8,531 nt of DNA from an uncultured Collinsella sp. (GTDB lineage: Bacteria > Actinomycetota > Coriobacteriia > Coriobacteriales > Coriobacteriaceae): the NCBI GenBank assembly GCA_900548815.1, contig URLR01000075.1, forward strand, positions 1-8,531, in the 5' to 3' direction. Below the pieces are notes generated by a model. The model was given only the letters and a program-made list of their open reading frames with translations, made no database searches and was not told the DNA's origin. Shown in pieces: positions 1 to 6,037 of this stretch. Each line of letters begins with the position of its first letter. The first letter of the stretch is position 1. Position numbers and translations under genes: made by a program.

Positions 1-59
1 TCATGCCGCCGAAGTTGAAAGGCAGATTGCCGCTCTGGCGGGCTTGCAGCGTCGACCGA

Positions 60-83
60 TCCGCCGTTCGTTAGAACGGCGGA
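60..83 (-). terminator. hairpin after the GntR gene (possible terminator)
   Basis: A perfect 10-bp inverted repeat (TCCGCCGTTC, 60-69, with GAACGGCGGA, 74-83) surrounds a GTTA loop and starts eight bases beyond the regulator's stop codon. No U-rich tail follows on either strand, so it is not a classical rho-independent terminator. It may act as a 3' end stabiliser or a U-less terminator. Bases 1-59 hold nothing I can assign. Confidence 0.45.
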
Positions 84-90
84 ACCAACC

Positions 91-810
91 CTACATCACC
101 ATAACGTAGCGCGATCCCACGTAGTACTGCTTACCCATCAAAACCGGCTCGTCATCGGGACCGGTAAAGCCGGCACGCAGGTTGAGCAGCGGATCGTGCG
201 GAGCAATGCCCAGCTCGGCCGCCTGCTCGGCGTTAGCTCGAACGGCCTCGACCGTACGGTAGCCAACCGAGACAATCGGCGTTCCGCCAACACGCTCGAC
301 CTCGGCAAAAATCGACTTGTCCTCAAGATCGGCCGTCAACAGCTCACGGTAGGCGTCAAACGACACAAAGATGTTCTCCTCAAAGATGGGCTCGCCGTCG
401 GCCGTGCGCACGCGCTTGATATGCAGCAACAGCGCATCCTTCTGCAGGCCAAAGAACTCCATCTCGTTTTGGCGCGCCGGAACGATCTGGCGATCGATCA
501 CGTGCGCACCGGCCTTCATGCCGTTGCCGGCACACAGCGCGGTAAACGTCTGCAGCGTCGAGGCGTGAAACTGGCGGTTGATGTGCGGCGTGGAGACAAA
601 GGTGCCGCGGCCCTGCTGCTTAACCAGGTAACCATCGGAGCACAGCTCCTCGACAGCGCGGCGCACCGTAATACGGCTCACCTCGTACTGCTCGGCTAGT
701 TCAAGCTCGGACGGAATACGCTCCTTGGGTGCATAAACACCTTTCTCGATCGCATCCTTGATTTCGTCATAAATCTGCTGGTAAAGCGGTGCATTTTTGG
801 GCGCAGGCAT
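91..810 (-). CDS. GntR/HutC-family transcriptional regulator (UTRA domain), FrlR-like
   Basis: A 239-residue protein with the two-domain layout of the HutC branch of GntR regulators. Residues 8-75 form the winged helix: the recognition helix lies at about 44-56 (VSRITVRRAVEEL) and the wing carries GRGTF at 67-71. Residues of about 97-236 match the ligand-binding UTRA fold, which in relatives senses phosphorylated sugars or amino-acid derivatives. Members such as FrlR control fructoselysine genes. That fits the deglycase and PTS genes in this window, but the pairing is inference, since two unrelated genes and about 2.4 kb separate it from them. The ATG start has only a weak AAGAG ribosome site nine bases upstream. 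An operator-like motif at 853-864 suggests autoregulation. Length is normal for the family. The class call is firm and the effector unknown. Confidence 0.93.
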   Translation of the reverse strand: MPAPKNAPLYQQIYDEIKDAIEKGVYAPKERIPSELELAEQYEVSRITVRRAVEELCSDGYLVKQQGRGTFVSTPHINRQFHASTLQTFTALCAGNGMKAGAHVIDRQIVPARQNEMEFFGLQKDALLLHIKRVRTADGEPIFEENIFVSFDAYRELLTADLEDKSIFAEVERVGGTPIVSVGYRTVEAVRANAEQAAELGIAPHDPLLNLRAGFTGPDDEPVLMGKQYYVGSRYVMVM

Positions 811-852
811 ATCTGATCACTCTTATCAAAATAGCTAAATTTCTCATACGTA

Positions 853-864
853 TATAACGTCTAG
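853..864 (-). promoter_or_regulatory. candidate GntR operator upstream of the regulator gene
   Basis: On the minus strand this reads CTAGACGTTATA. Its last ten bases are identical to a site in front of the PTS operon, and 12 of 13 bases starting at the AG match a site in front of the EamA gene. It lies 43-54 bases upstream of the regulator's ATG. The TAGAC core resembles known HutC-type operators. No convincing -35/-10 pair could be assigned around it. Confidence 0.45.
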
Positions 865-903
865 TTTCATGTTACCTCATATTGATAAAACGATACACCC
901 TCC

Positions 904-946
904 CTACCAAAAAGCGACAGCTTCATTTTGGTAGGTTTTATCTGGG
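904..946. repeat. dispersed intergenic repeat, copy 1 (hairpin-bearing)
   Basis: The element contains a 9-bp inverted repeat (CTACCAAAA, 904-912, with TTTTGGTAG, 926-934), then GTTTTATCTGGG. A 22-base stretch (925-946) is identical to 3058-3079 upstream of the HAD gene, and both copies start with a related hairpin. It is non-coding and sits between the regulator promoter region and the YitT terminator. Confidence 0.65.
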
Positions 947-953
947 CAAACGA

Positions 954-988
954 GAGCCCTCGAAAGCAACGGGGCTTTCGGGGGGCTC
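954..988 (-). terminator. probable terminator of the YitT-family gene
   Basis: A long stem lies 41 bases after the stop codon of the YitT-family gene. The inner arms are CGAAAGC (961-967) and GCTTTCG (974-980). Outer arms pair GAGCCC with GGGCTC, with one bulged G and one G-T pair. In transcript sense it is followed by a moderately T-rich tail (TCTCGTTTG). The strong stem and position support a terminator, but the tail is poor. Confidence 0.5.
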
Positions 989-1028
989 GTTCGGATGGGT
1001 TGCGCAGGACCGGCAAAATGCCAATACC

Positions 1029-2036
1029 CTACTTGCCGTCGTCCTGCTGCAGGCTGTCCTGTTCGCCGAGGCGCGCCTGCCTGCTGGCCATGCGTGCGGG
1101 CTTGTCGGGATCGGGAACGGCCGTGGGCATGGGCTCGTCGACATGACCGCCCCACCAGCCGCCCACAAAGTTAAGCGTGTGGAACACGTTGATCACGGCG
1201 CCGGGATCAACGTCGCACACCAACTTGATAATGTCCTGGCTCTCGTAGGTCGAGACAACGGTGTTCAGCAGGTACATCTTTTCGCGGCTGTATCCGCCGA
1301 CGACCTCGGCGCAGCTAATGCCGTGCTGAAAATGGTTTACGTAGGCAGTCATGACCTCGTCTGCCTTACGCGTCGTGATCTGCAGCGTCACGCGATCGTA
1401 GCGACGATAGAAACTGTCGATGGTCTTGGTCGAAATAAACTGGAACACGATGGAATACGCCGCCTTGTCCCAGCCAAACATAAAGCCAAAGATCGCCAGG
1501 ATAAAGCAGTTGAAACCAAAGATGACGCCCCAGATGGTCTTGCCCGTGTGGTTGGAAACCCACAGCGCGATAAAGTCGGTGCCGCCGGTGGATGCGCCGG
1601 ATTTAAGCGCGATGGCAGCGCCCAGACCCGAGACCACGCCGCCAAAAATGATGAGCATGATCTTGTCGCCCAAAAACGGCGCGAAGTGAAAGACGTTGAG
1701 GAACAGCGACGAGAGCACGACCTGCATCATCGAGAAGATGACGAAGCGCTTGCTAATGCCGCTCCAGCATAGGAGCGCCACGGGAATGTTGAGCGCAAGC
1801 ATGCCGAGCGAGATGTCGATGTGAACGCCGCCCAGCGAGGTAACGCGATCGAGCAGGACCGCGACGCCGGTGAGACCGCTCGGAAGCAGGTCGGCGGGCT
1901 GAATGAACGCCTGGATCAGAAATGTCTGGAGAACGGCGGAAATGGTGACCGCCACAGCAGTAATGGCGCGGCGGACGATGGTGAGGCGGCCGAGCACGAG
2001 CACTCGGTCCGTGAGCTGATCGATGGCGTTCGCCAC
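1029..2036 (-). CDS. YitT-family membrane protein (YitT membrane region plus DUF2179)
   Basis: A 335-residue integral membrane protein of unknown function. The first 190 residues hold five to six hydrophobic segments, with family-like motifs SGLTG (53-57), DISLGMLALNIP (74-85) and GASTGGTDFIALW (147-159). Residues of about 212-296 match the soluble DUF2179 domain, including the typical DPGAVINVF stretch (277-285). A polar, Pro/Gln/Asp-rich tail of about 40 residues follows (295-335). It makes the protein longer than the roughly 280-290 residues usual for the family. The start is GTG, chosen because AAAGGAG lies five bases upstream. No substrate is established for this family and nothing ties it to the sugar genes. 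It appears to be transcribed alone, with its own terminator at 954-988. Confidence 0.92.
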   Translation of the reverse strand: MANAIDQLTDRVLVLGRLTIVRRAITAVAVTISAVLQTFLIQAFIQPADLLPSGLTGVAVLLDRVTSLGGVHIDISLGMLALNIPVALLCWSGISKRFVIFSMMQVVLSSLFLNVFHFAPFLGDKIMLIIFGGVVSGLGAAIALKSGASTGGTDFIALWVSNHTGKTIWGVIFGFNCFILAIFGFMFGWDKAAYSIVFQFISTKTIDSFYRRYDRVTLQITTRKADEVMTAYVNHFQHGISCAEVVGGYSREKMYLLNTVVSTYESQDIIKLVCDVDPGAVINVFHTLNFVGGWWGGHVDEPMPTAVPDPDKPARMASRQARLGEQDSLQQDDGK

Positions 2037-2081
2037 GCAGGCTCCTTTCGAAGGCAGATGTAGTTGTGGGATATGTCCGCG

Positions 2082-2113
2082 ATTGTAGCATGGAGCGTGC
2101 GGGGGCGCTTCAA
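2082..2113 (-). promoter_or_regulatory. possible promoter of the YitT-family gene
   Basis: In transcript sense, an extended -10 box TGCTACAAT (TACAAT at 2082-2087) lies about 45 bases upstream of the GTG start. A TTGAAG hexamer (2108-2113) could be the -35 box, but the 20-base spacer is long, so only the -10 is reasonably convincing. Confidence 0.35.
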
Positions 2114-2174
2114 TTCACCCTCTCCCGACAACCAAAGCGGGACCAGCAACCCCACGACCAAAGGCCCAAATTAC

Positions 2175-2293
2175 AAGTGAGTAGACTTTACGCGACCTGC
2201 AGAGCACACCCAAAACCGCCACCCCTGTGACCTGCGGTTTTACAAAGGAAGATATGCATTGCGCTCGGCCTGCGCCAAAAAGTCTACTCACTT
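2175..2293. repeat. 119-base element with 15-base perfect terminal inverted repeats
   Basis: Perfect arms AAGTGAGTAGACTTT (2175-2189) and AAAGTCTACTCACTT (2279-2293) bound 89 bases that contain a second, internal inverted repeat (2212-2241). A diverged single arm lies at 3161-3179. Layout and size resemble a miniature inverted-repeat element or a large structured RNA or terminator. No transposase gene or target-site duplication is evident, so its class is open. Confidence 0.55.
2212..2241. terminator. possible bidirectional terminator inside the inverted-repeat element
   Basis: AAAACCGC (2212-2219) pairs perfectly with GCGGTTTT (2234-2241) around a 14-base loop, giving a GC stem followed by four T on both strands. 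It lies 150 bases downstream of the HAD gene stop. The T runs are part of the stem and short, so terminator strength is uncertain. Confidence 0.4.
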
Positions 2294-2299
2294 AGTCCG

Positions 2300-2333
2300 A
2301 ATCGAAGCCAAACGGATCAAAATCGAAACCAAA
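2300..2333. repeat. two tandem 13-mers, 21-base period
   Basis: AATCGAAGCCAAA (2300-2312) and AATCGAAACCAAA (2321-2333) differ at one base. On the minus strand, in frame with the HAD gene beyond its stop, they encode the repeated peptide pattern FGFDFDP/FGFDSD. Function unknown. Confidence 0.6.
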
Positions 2334-2390
2334 TTGAGCCAGTCCACCGCAAAAAACGTTTGAACCCGTGCTTCTCGCGGCGGATTGACA

Positions 2391-3020
2391 CTACAAAGCG
2401 GCCAAAATGTCGGTCAGATTATCAATAACGGCATCGGCTCGCGATTGATCGAGGTTGACGCCCTCGTGCGGACGCAGTGCCAGGACGCGGGCGCCGGAAC
2501 GTTTGCCAGCCTCGATCCCCAAAGGCGAATCCTCGATAACCAGGCACTCGGCAGGCTCCACCCCCAGCGCCTCCATGGCACGCAGGTAGATCTCGGGGTC
2601 GGGCTTAAACGCACTGCACTCGTGACCGCTGATGGTGTAGTCCAGCACGTCGGGGATACCGGCAATCTCCACCAGCTCGTCGATCAACTCGCGATAGGAC
2701 GAGCTCGCGATGGCACACTTCACGCCGCGCTCGTGCAGTGCGCGCATCACCGGCTCCGTCTGCTCGTTGAGCAGCTCGGCATACGGAACGGGATGGTCCG
2801 GGCTATAGACCTGCTTGTACTCCACGCGCAGACGCTCGCGCAGCTCAACATCGTCGGGCACCAGCGCCTCCCAAATGGCAGGCTCGTTAGACCCCGAAAG
2901 ATCGGGGATCTCGTCAAAGTGGAAGCCCTTCTCCTCCATAAACGCCACGCGACGACGGTTGTAGAACCACTCGGTATCGACCAGCACGCCGTCCATATCA
3001 AACAGCACTGCCTTGATCAT
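2391..3020 (-). CDS. HAD-family hydrolase, beta-phosphoglucomutase-like subgroup
   Basis: A 209-residue cytoplasmic enzyme with all four HAD motifs: DMDGVLVDTE (8-17, nucleophile D8 and acid/base D10), motif II serine in IASSS (104-108), motif III lysine in KPDPE (K139), and metal-binding IEDS (162-165). The helical cap at about 16-85 places it with subfamily I phosphatases and beta-phosphoglucomutase-like proteins, so the substrate is probably a sugar phosphate. The start at 3020 is preferred over ATG at 3026, because GGAGG lies eight bases upstream of the former and only two from the latter. It is 159 bases downstream of the SIS gene, across a strong terminator and a dispersed repeat, so cotranscription with the PTS operon is doubtful. 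The TAG stop is followed by 32 further open in-frame codons. Confidence 0.92.
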   Translation of the reverse strand: MIKAVLFDMDGVLVDTEWFYNRRRVAFMEEKGFHFDEIPDLSGSNEPAIWEALVPDDVELRERLRVEYKQVYSPDHPVPYAELLNEQTEPVMRALHERGVKCAIASSSYRELIDELVEIAGIPDVLDYTISGHECSAFKPDPEIYLRAMEALGVEPAECLVIEDSPLGIEAGKRSGARVLALRPHEGVNLDQSRADAVIDNLTDILAAL

Positions 3021-3036
3021 ACGCATCTCCTCCCAC

Positions 3037-3079
3037 CTGCCAAAAGGGGTCAGGTTTATTTTGGTAGGTTTTATCTGGG
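3037..3079. repeat. dispersed intergenic repeat, copy 2
   Basis: CTGCCAAAA (3037-3045) and TTTTGGTAG (3059-3067) form the same hairpin type as the copy at 904-946. The 22 bases at 3058-3079 are identical to 925-946. The hairpin loop holds GGGGTCAGGTT, part of a 14-base stretch (3043-3056) shared with the palindrome at 8351-8397. It abuts the HAD gene's ribosome binding site. Confidence 0.65.
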
Positions 3080-3114
3080 GTTTTACGGCGCGACAGACAC
3101 GCCCTCCCCAGAGC

Positions 3115-3145
3115 AAAAAGGGGACGGGGCACAAACCCCATCCCC
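3115..3145 (-). terminator. rho-independent terminator of the PTS-SIS operon
   Basis: In transcript sense GGGGATGGGG pairs with CCCCGTCCCC (10 bp, one G-U pair) around a six-base loop and is followed directly by TTTTT. It starts 34 bases after the SIS gene stop. Stem, loop and U-tract are all canonical. On the plus strand the same stem would have a C-A mismatch and no U-tract, so the signal is directional. Confidence 0.88.
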
Positions 3146-3160
3146 TCTCAATCAACCCGT

Positions 3161-3179
3161 AAGGTCTACTTACTTGTGA
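3161..3179 (-). repeat. single diverged arm of the inverted-repeat element
   Basis: In transcript sense TCACAAGTAAGTAGACCTT matches 16 of 19 bases of TTACAAGTGAGTAGACTTT at 2171-2189. It begins immediately after the SIS gene stop codon and precedes the operon terminator. Function unknown. Confidence 0.5.
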
Positions 3180-4163
3180 TTAGTAGGAAAGCTTCCACAT
3201 GTAGCGACGCATGGTCAGCGGGTGCTGACGGGCCTCGGCGATCTGGTTGCCGTACTCGCGCATAACGGCGAGGTGCAGCAGCGGGTTGAAGTAGGTGACG
3301 ACGCTCGCGGGCACAGCGTCGGCCAGGCCGTAGTCCTTGGAGTCGATCAGAGCGACCTTGGCGCCCATGCGCTCAAGGAAAGTGAGGGCGCGGGCGTCCA
3401 TCGGACGGGTGGCGCCATCGGACATGAAGAAGACGTAGGGCTTACCCTCGGTGGAAACCTCGAACGGGCCGTGGAAGTACTCGCCGGTGTTGTAGGCGGC
3501 GGCGTCGATCCACTGCATCTCGGTGAACAGGAAGGCGGCGTGAGAGTAAGCCATCTTCTCGGAGGCACCAGAGGCCATGAAGTAAATCATCTTGTCGTCC
3601 TTGAAGTCCTCAGCGAACTTCTTGGCGAGCTTCTTGCAGTGCTGAGCGGCGTTCTCGCAGAGCTCGAAGACGTTGGTAAGGCCGGTGATCATGTCCTCGT
3701 AGTGGTCATAGCCCTCGGTCTGCTGAAGGATCTCGACAGCAAGAGCGATGGCGTAGCCGGGCTTCTCGCACTTGGCAGCGAAGTTGGCGTGGAAGCCGTG
3801 AACGATGACGTAGTCAGCGTCGACGGTCAGAGCGGAGCCAGCCTTGTTGGTGAGGGAGACGACCGGGCAGTTGTGCTTCTTGGCGGTCTTGTTGGCCTCG
3901 ACGGTCTCGGGCGTGGAGCCACCGAGGGAGCAGGTGATCACGAAGGTGTGCTCGTTGACCCAGGAGGGCGTGTCGTAGTTGAACTCGTTAGCGGTGAAGA
4001 TCTGAACGTTCAGCTTGTCCGTGTTGTTGGCCAAGAAGTACTTGGCGGGGTAAAGGTCGGACATGGAAGCACCGCAGCCGACGAAGGCGACGCTATGAAT
4101 CTCGTGGTTGGACAGGACGTCAGCGACGATCTGCTTAGGGAGGTTAAGGTCGATCTCGTACAT
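3180..4163 (-). CDS. SIS-domain sugar-phosphate deglycase, FrlB/GfrF-like
   Basis: A 327-residue cytoplasmic enzyme with two SIS domains (about 12-150 and 178-320). Visible features are VGCGAS (28-33) and SLGGSTPET (79-87) in the first phosphosugar-binding site, MASGASEKMA (196-205) in the second, and TGEYFHGPFE (226-235). The GE-x-x-HGP loop is the active-site loop shared by FrlB and related SIS isomerases and holds candidate catalytic E228 and H231. The ending RRYMWKLSY resembles the conserved C-terminus of FrlB (RRYxxxxxxY), favouring a fructoselysine- or glucoselysine-6-phosphate deglycase over AgaS or a GlmS fragment. Such enzymes split a 6-phosphorylated Amadori compound into sugar phosphate and amino acid. 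Following a mannose-type PTS it would act on the imported phosphorylated substrate. ATG at 4163 is preferred, because AAAGGA lies nine bases upstream; ATG at 4172 directly abuts that site. The exact substrate is not readable from sequence. Confidence 0.85.
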   Translation of the reverse strand: MYEIDLNLPKQIVADVLSNHEIHSVAFVGCGASMSDLYPAKYFLANNTDKLNVQIFTANEFNYDTPSWVNEHTFVITCSLGGSTPETVEANKTAKKHNCPVVSLTNKAGSALTVDADYVIVHGFHANFAAKCEKPGYAIALAVEILQQTEGYDHYEDMITGLTNVFELCENAAQHCKKLAKKFAEDFKDDKMIYFMASGASEKMAYSHAAFLFTEMQWIDAAAYNTGEYFHGPFEVSTEGKPYVFFMSDGATRPMDARALTFLERMGAKVALIDSKDYGLADAVPASVVTYFNPLLHLAVMREYGNQIAEARQHPLTMRRYMWKLSY

Positions 4164-4255
4164 CTGACACATTCCTTTCGATTTTTGCGACGCCACATTG
4201 CCGGGCGCTCGCAGGGTTACCGTGGTTTGGACCGAGTCGCCGGCCCGTTGAGGAT

Positions 4256-4281
4256 GTGACAAAGGAACTGCCCTTTGTCAC
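4256..4281. other. intercistronic hairpin B between EIID and the SIS gene
   Basis: A perfect 10-bp inverted repeat, GTGACAAAGG (4256-4265) and CCTTTGTCAC (4272-4281), encloses a six-base loop. No U-tract follows on the minus strand, so a terminator is unlikely. It more plausibly stabilises or separates the two mRNA segments. Confidence 0.6.
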
Positions 4282-4295
4282 GTATAGGGATGGAA

Positions 4296-4326
4296 GCCTG
4301 CCTGGGGTATGGGATGCCAGGCAGGC
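4296..4326. other. intercistronic hairpin A between EIID and the SIS gene
   Basis: A perfect, GC-rich 10-bp inverted repeat, GCCTGCCTGG (4296-4305) and CCAGGCAGGC (4317-4326), encloses an 11-base loop and lies 33 bases after the EIID stop. In transcript sense TTCCATCC follows, so termination would be partial at best. A role in 3' end protection of the PTS mRNA or in attenuation is inference. Confidence 0.6.
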
Positions 4327-4350
4327 CCCCGGGGAAAGCGGTTAGGCGCT

Positions 4351-4362
4351 TAGTCGCGACTA
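4351..4362. other. 12-bp perfect palindrome across the EIID stop codon
   Basis: TAGTCGCGACTA is self-complementary over all 12 bases and includes the TAG stop of EIID (4360-4362). It could be a protein-binding site or chance. No second copy was seen in the window. Confidence 0.35.
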
Positions 4363-5193
4363 GGCCAGGATGCCGGCCGCGGAGAGGGCAATGCCGCCCA
4401 CGATGGCGATCACGAGAAGCCAACCGGTGTTGACGTTCTTCTTGATGAGCCAGTACATAAGGCCGGTGAGGCCAAGGGAGATCATCTGGGGCATCATGCC
4501 GTCTAGGATGTCCTGGATAACGACGGTACCCTCAGCGAACTGCAGCGGGGTGGTAGCGCCGATCAGCGTAGCGATCATGCCGCCCACGGACATAAGACCC
4601 ACGATGCCGCAGACATACATGAGCTTCTCCATGAGGTCGCCGCCCTGAAGCTTGCTCAGGTACTCGTGGCCGCCCTGATAGCCCATCTTGGCTGCGAACC
4701 AAGTGATCAGCACAGAGGGGACAATGGAGATGAGCATGGCCAGGATCGGGCCCATGATGGAGCCCTGCTGGGCCAGCTGAACGCCCAGACCAAAGGCGAT
4801 AACGCGGATGGTGCCCTGGAAGAAGGAGTCACCAATGCCGGAAAGCGGGCCCATGAGGGAGGTCTTGACCGCGTTGATCGAATCGGGATCGAAGTTCTCG
4901 GGATCCTTGGCGTACTCCTCCTCCATGGAGGCGGAGAGGCCCAGGATGAAAGCGCTCGTCTGCGGGGTGCAGTTGTAGAACGCCATGTGACGGTGGTAAG
5001 CCTCTTTCTTAGCAGCGAGCTGCTTGGGGTCGGACTCGTCCGGATAGAGGCGATCGAGCGTGGGAACCATGCCGTAGAGGAAGCCCATGTTCATCTGACG
5101 CTCGTAGTTCCAAGAGGCCTGGATGGCCCAGGAGCGCCAGAAGAACTGGCTGACCTTCTTGTTCAGGGACACGTCCTTGGTTGCGGTTGCCAT
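4360..5193 (-). CDS. PTS mannose-family EIID component
   Basis: A 277-residue membrane subunit of the permease. It carries the EIID hallmarks WNYERQMNMGFLYGM (28-42) and LMGPLSGIGDSFFQGTIR (113-130), with an N-terminal cytoplasmic part containing a HHM-like segment (AYHRHMAFYN, 65-74). Hydrophobic stretches follow at about 131-168, 192-212, 237-250 and 257-277. EIIC and EIID together form the sugar channel that receives phosphate through EIIB. Length is normal for the family. The ATG at 5193 is chosen because AAGGAGG lies eight bases upstream. It starts 13 bases after EIIC, so the two are surely translated from one mRNA. Its stop lies inside a 12-bp palindrome, and two hairpins separate it from the SIS gene. 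Confidence 0.95.
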   Translation of the reverse strand: MATATKDVSLNKKVSQFFWRSWAIQASWNYERQMNMGFLYGMVPTLDRLYPDESDPKQLAAKKEAYHRHMAFYNCTPQTSAFILGLSASMEEEYAKDPENFDPDSINAVKTSLMGPLSGIGDSFFQGTIRVIAFGLGVQLAQQGSIMGPILAMLISIVPSVLITWFAAKMGYQGGHEYLSKLQGGDLMEKLMYVCGIVGLMSVGGMIATLIGATTPLQFAEGTVVIQDILDGMMPQMISLGLTGLMYWLIKKNVNTGWLLVIAIVGGIALSAAGILA

Positions 5194-5206
5194 AGTGTGT
5201 TCCTCC

Positions 5207-6001
5207 TTAGTCTTCGTCGTCTTCGAGCGGATCGTAGTCGGAATCGACACCGGCGGCTGCATGGGAACCGTTGAACTTGAAGCCCATGAAGACGACAGCC
5301 AGGCACACACCGATCAGAGCGACCGCGATGACGGACAGGTTGAGGTAAGCGGCGAGCAGGAAACCGATGAACAGGAACGGAGTCATACCCTTCTTGATCA
5401 TCATGGTGAGCAGCAGGGCCAAGCCGTAGGCGGTCATGATCTTGGTCGAAACGTTAAGACCAGTGGACAGCCACTCGGGAACCATGTTGACGATGGCCTG
5501 AACCAGGTCGATGCCAACAAAGACGGCGAGGAAGATCGGCAGGAAGTACATGACGGCGTACAGACCGGAGCCGGCGCAGATGTGCATGCGGTAGGCGGTC
5601 TTGAACTTTCCGTTATCGATCGCGCTATCTGCCACATGGGTGAGGGCGGCGATGATGGAACGGAACACGATGCCGAGGAGCTGACCCAGGACGGCGACCG
5701 GGATGGCGATCGTCATGGCGGTCTCGGCGGAAGCATCGGTCAGGCACGCAAAGGCAGCGGCCACGATGCCGCCCAGGACCATATCGGGCGGAACGGCAGC
5801 GCCGACCTGCACCAGGCCCATGGACACGAGCTCGACGGCGGCACCGACGGCAAGGCCGGTGGGCACATCGCCCAGCAGCAGACCGACGAGCGTAGCGCCA
5901 ACGAGGGGCTGCTCGAAGTTAAGACGACCGAGCAGGCGGGAGTCCCACATGCAGAACACGCCGACGAGGCCGACGAGCACCGCACTGATGAACGTATTCA
6001 T
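5207..6001 (-). CDS. PTS mannose-family EIIC component
   Basis: A 264-residue, very hydrophobic protein that forms the transport channel with EIID. The family signature is visible at about residues 40-72 (GLLLGDVPTGLAVGAAVEL, then GAAVPPD). Further membrane segments lie at about 75-88, 96-120, 140-163, 188-202 and 207-240. The last 13 or so residues are strongly acidic (DSDYDPLEDDED), a cytoplasmic tail of unknown role. ATG at 6001 has AAAGGAG six bases upstream. It follows EIIAB after 36 bases that contain a small CAGGC-AAAA-GCCTG hairpin (6019-6032). Gene order AB-C-D is the usual order for this PTS class. Confidence 0.95.
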   Translation of the reverse strand: MNTFISAVLVGLVGVFCMWDSRLLGRLNFEQPLVGATLVGLLLGDVPTGLAVGAAVELVSMGLVQVGAAVPPDMVLGGIVAAAFACLTDASAETAMTIAIPVAVLGQLLGIVFRSIIAALTHVADSAIDNGKFKTAYRMHICAGSGLYAVMYFLPIFLAVFVGIDLVQAIVNMVPEWLSTGLNVSTKIMTAYGLALLLTMMIKKGMTPFLFIGFLLAAYLNLSVIAVALIGVCLAVVFMGFKFNGSHAAAGVDSDYDPLEDDED

Positions 6002-6037
6002 ACCCTTCTCCTTTCAGTCAGGCAAAAGCCTGGTTGA

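Larger units (their letters stand above)
2037..2390. other. 354-base gene-free stretch rich in repeats
   Basis: The stretch holds, in order, the ribosome site and probable promoter of the YitT gene (up to about 2113), a featureless part (2114-2172), an inverted-repeat element (2175-2293) with an internal hairpin, and a tandem 13-base repeat (2300-2333). The last 60 bases before the HAD stop contain a loose 8-bp stem (TCCGCCGC with GCGGTGGA in transcript sense, one G-T pair, large loop). No convincing gene is present on either strand. Confidence 0.6.

Noticed and set aside
2..109. Open plus-strand frame from the window edge (ending PYITIT) that could be the C-terminus of a convergent gene
   Set aside because: It is only 35 codons, runs through the perfect hairpin at 60-83 and overlaps the regulator's 3' end. 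There is not enough sequence to support it.
882..1772. Long plus-strand open frame (about 296 codons) opposite the YitT gene
   Set aside because: It is antisense to a clear membrane-protein gene, with low-complexity His/Lys/Asp-rich translation and no motif; a high-GC shadow frame.
2319..2390. Possible 23-codon basic peptide starting at the GTG overlapping the HAD stop
   Set aside because: It is too short, has no ribosome site, and lies in a repeat-rich stretch.
3222..4259. Long plus-strand open frame (about 345 codons) opposite the SIS gene
   Set aside because: It has repetitive Gly/Val/Leu/Asp composition typical of the reverse complement of a real gene, and the opposite strand has recognised SIS motifs and a ribosome site.
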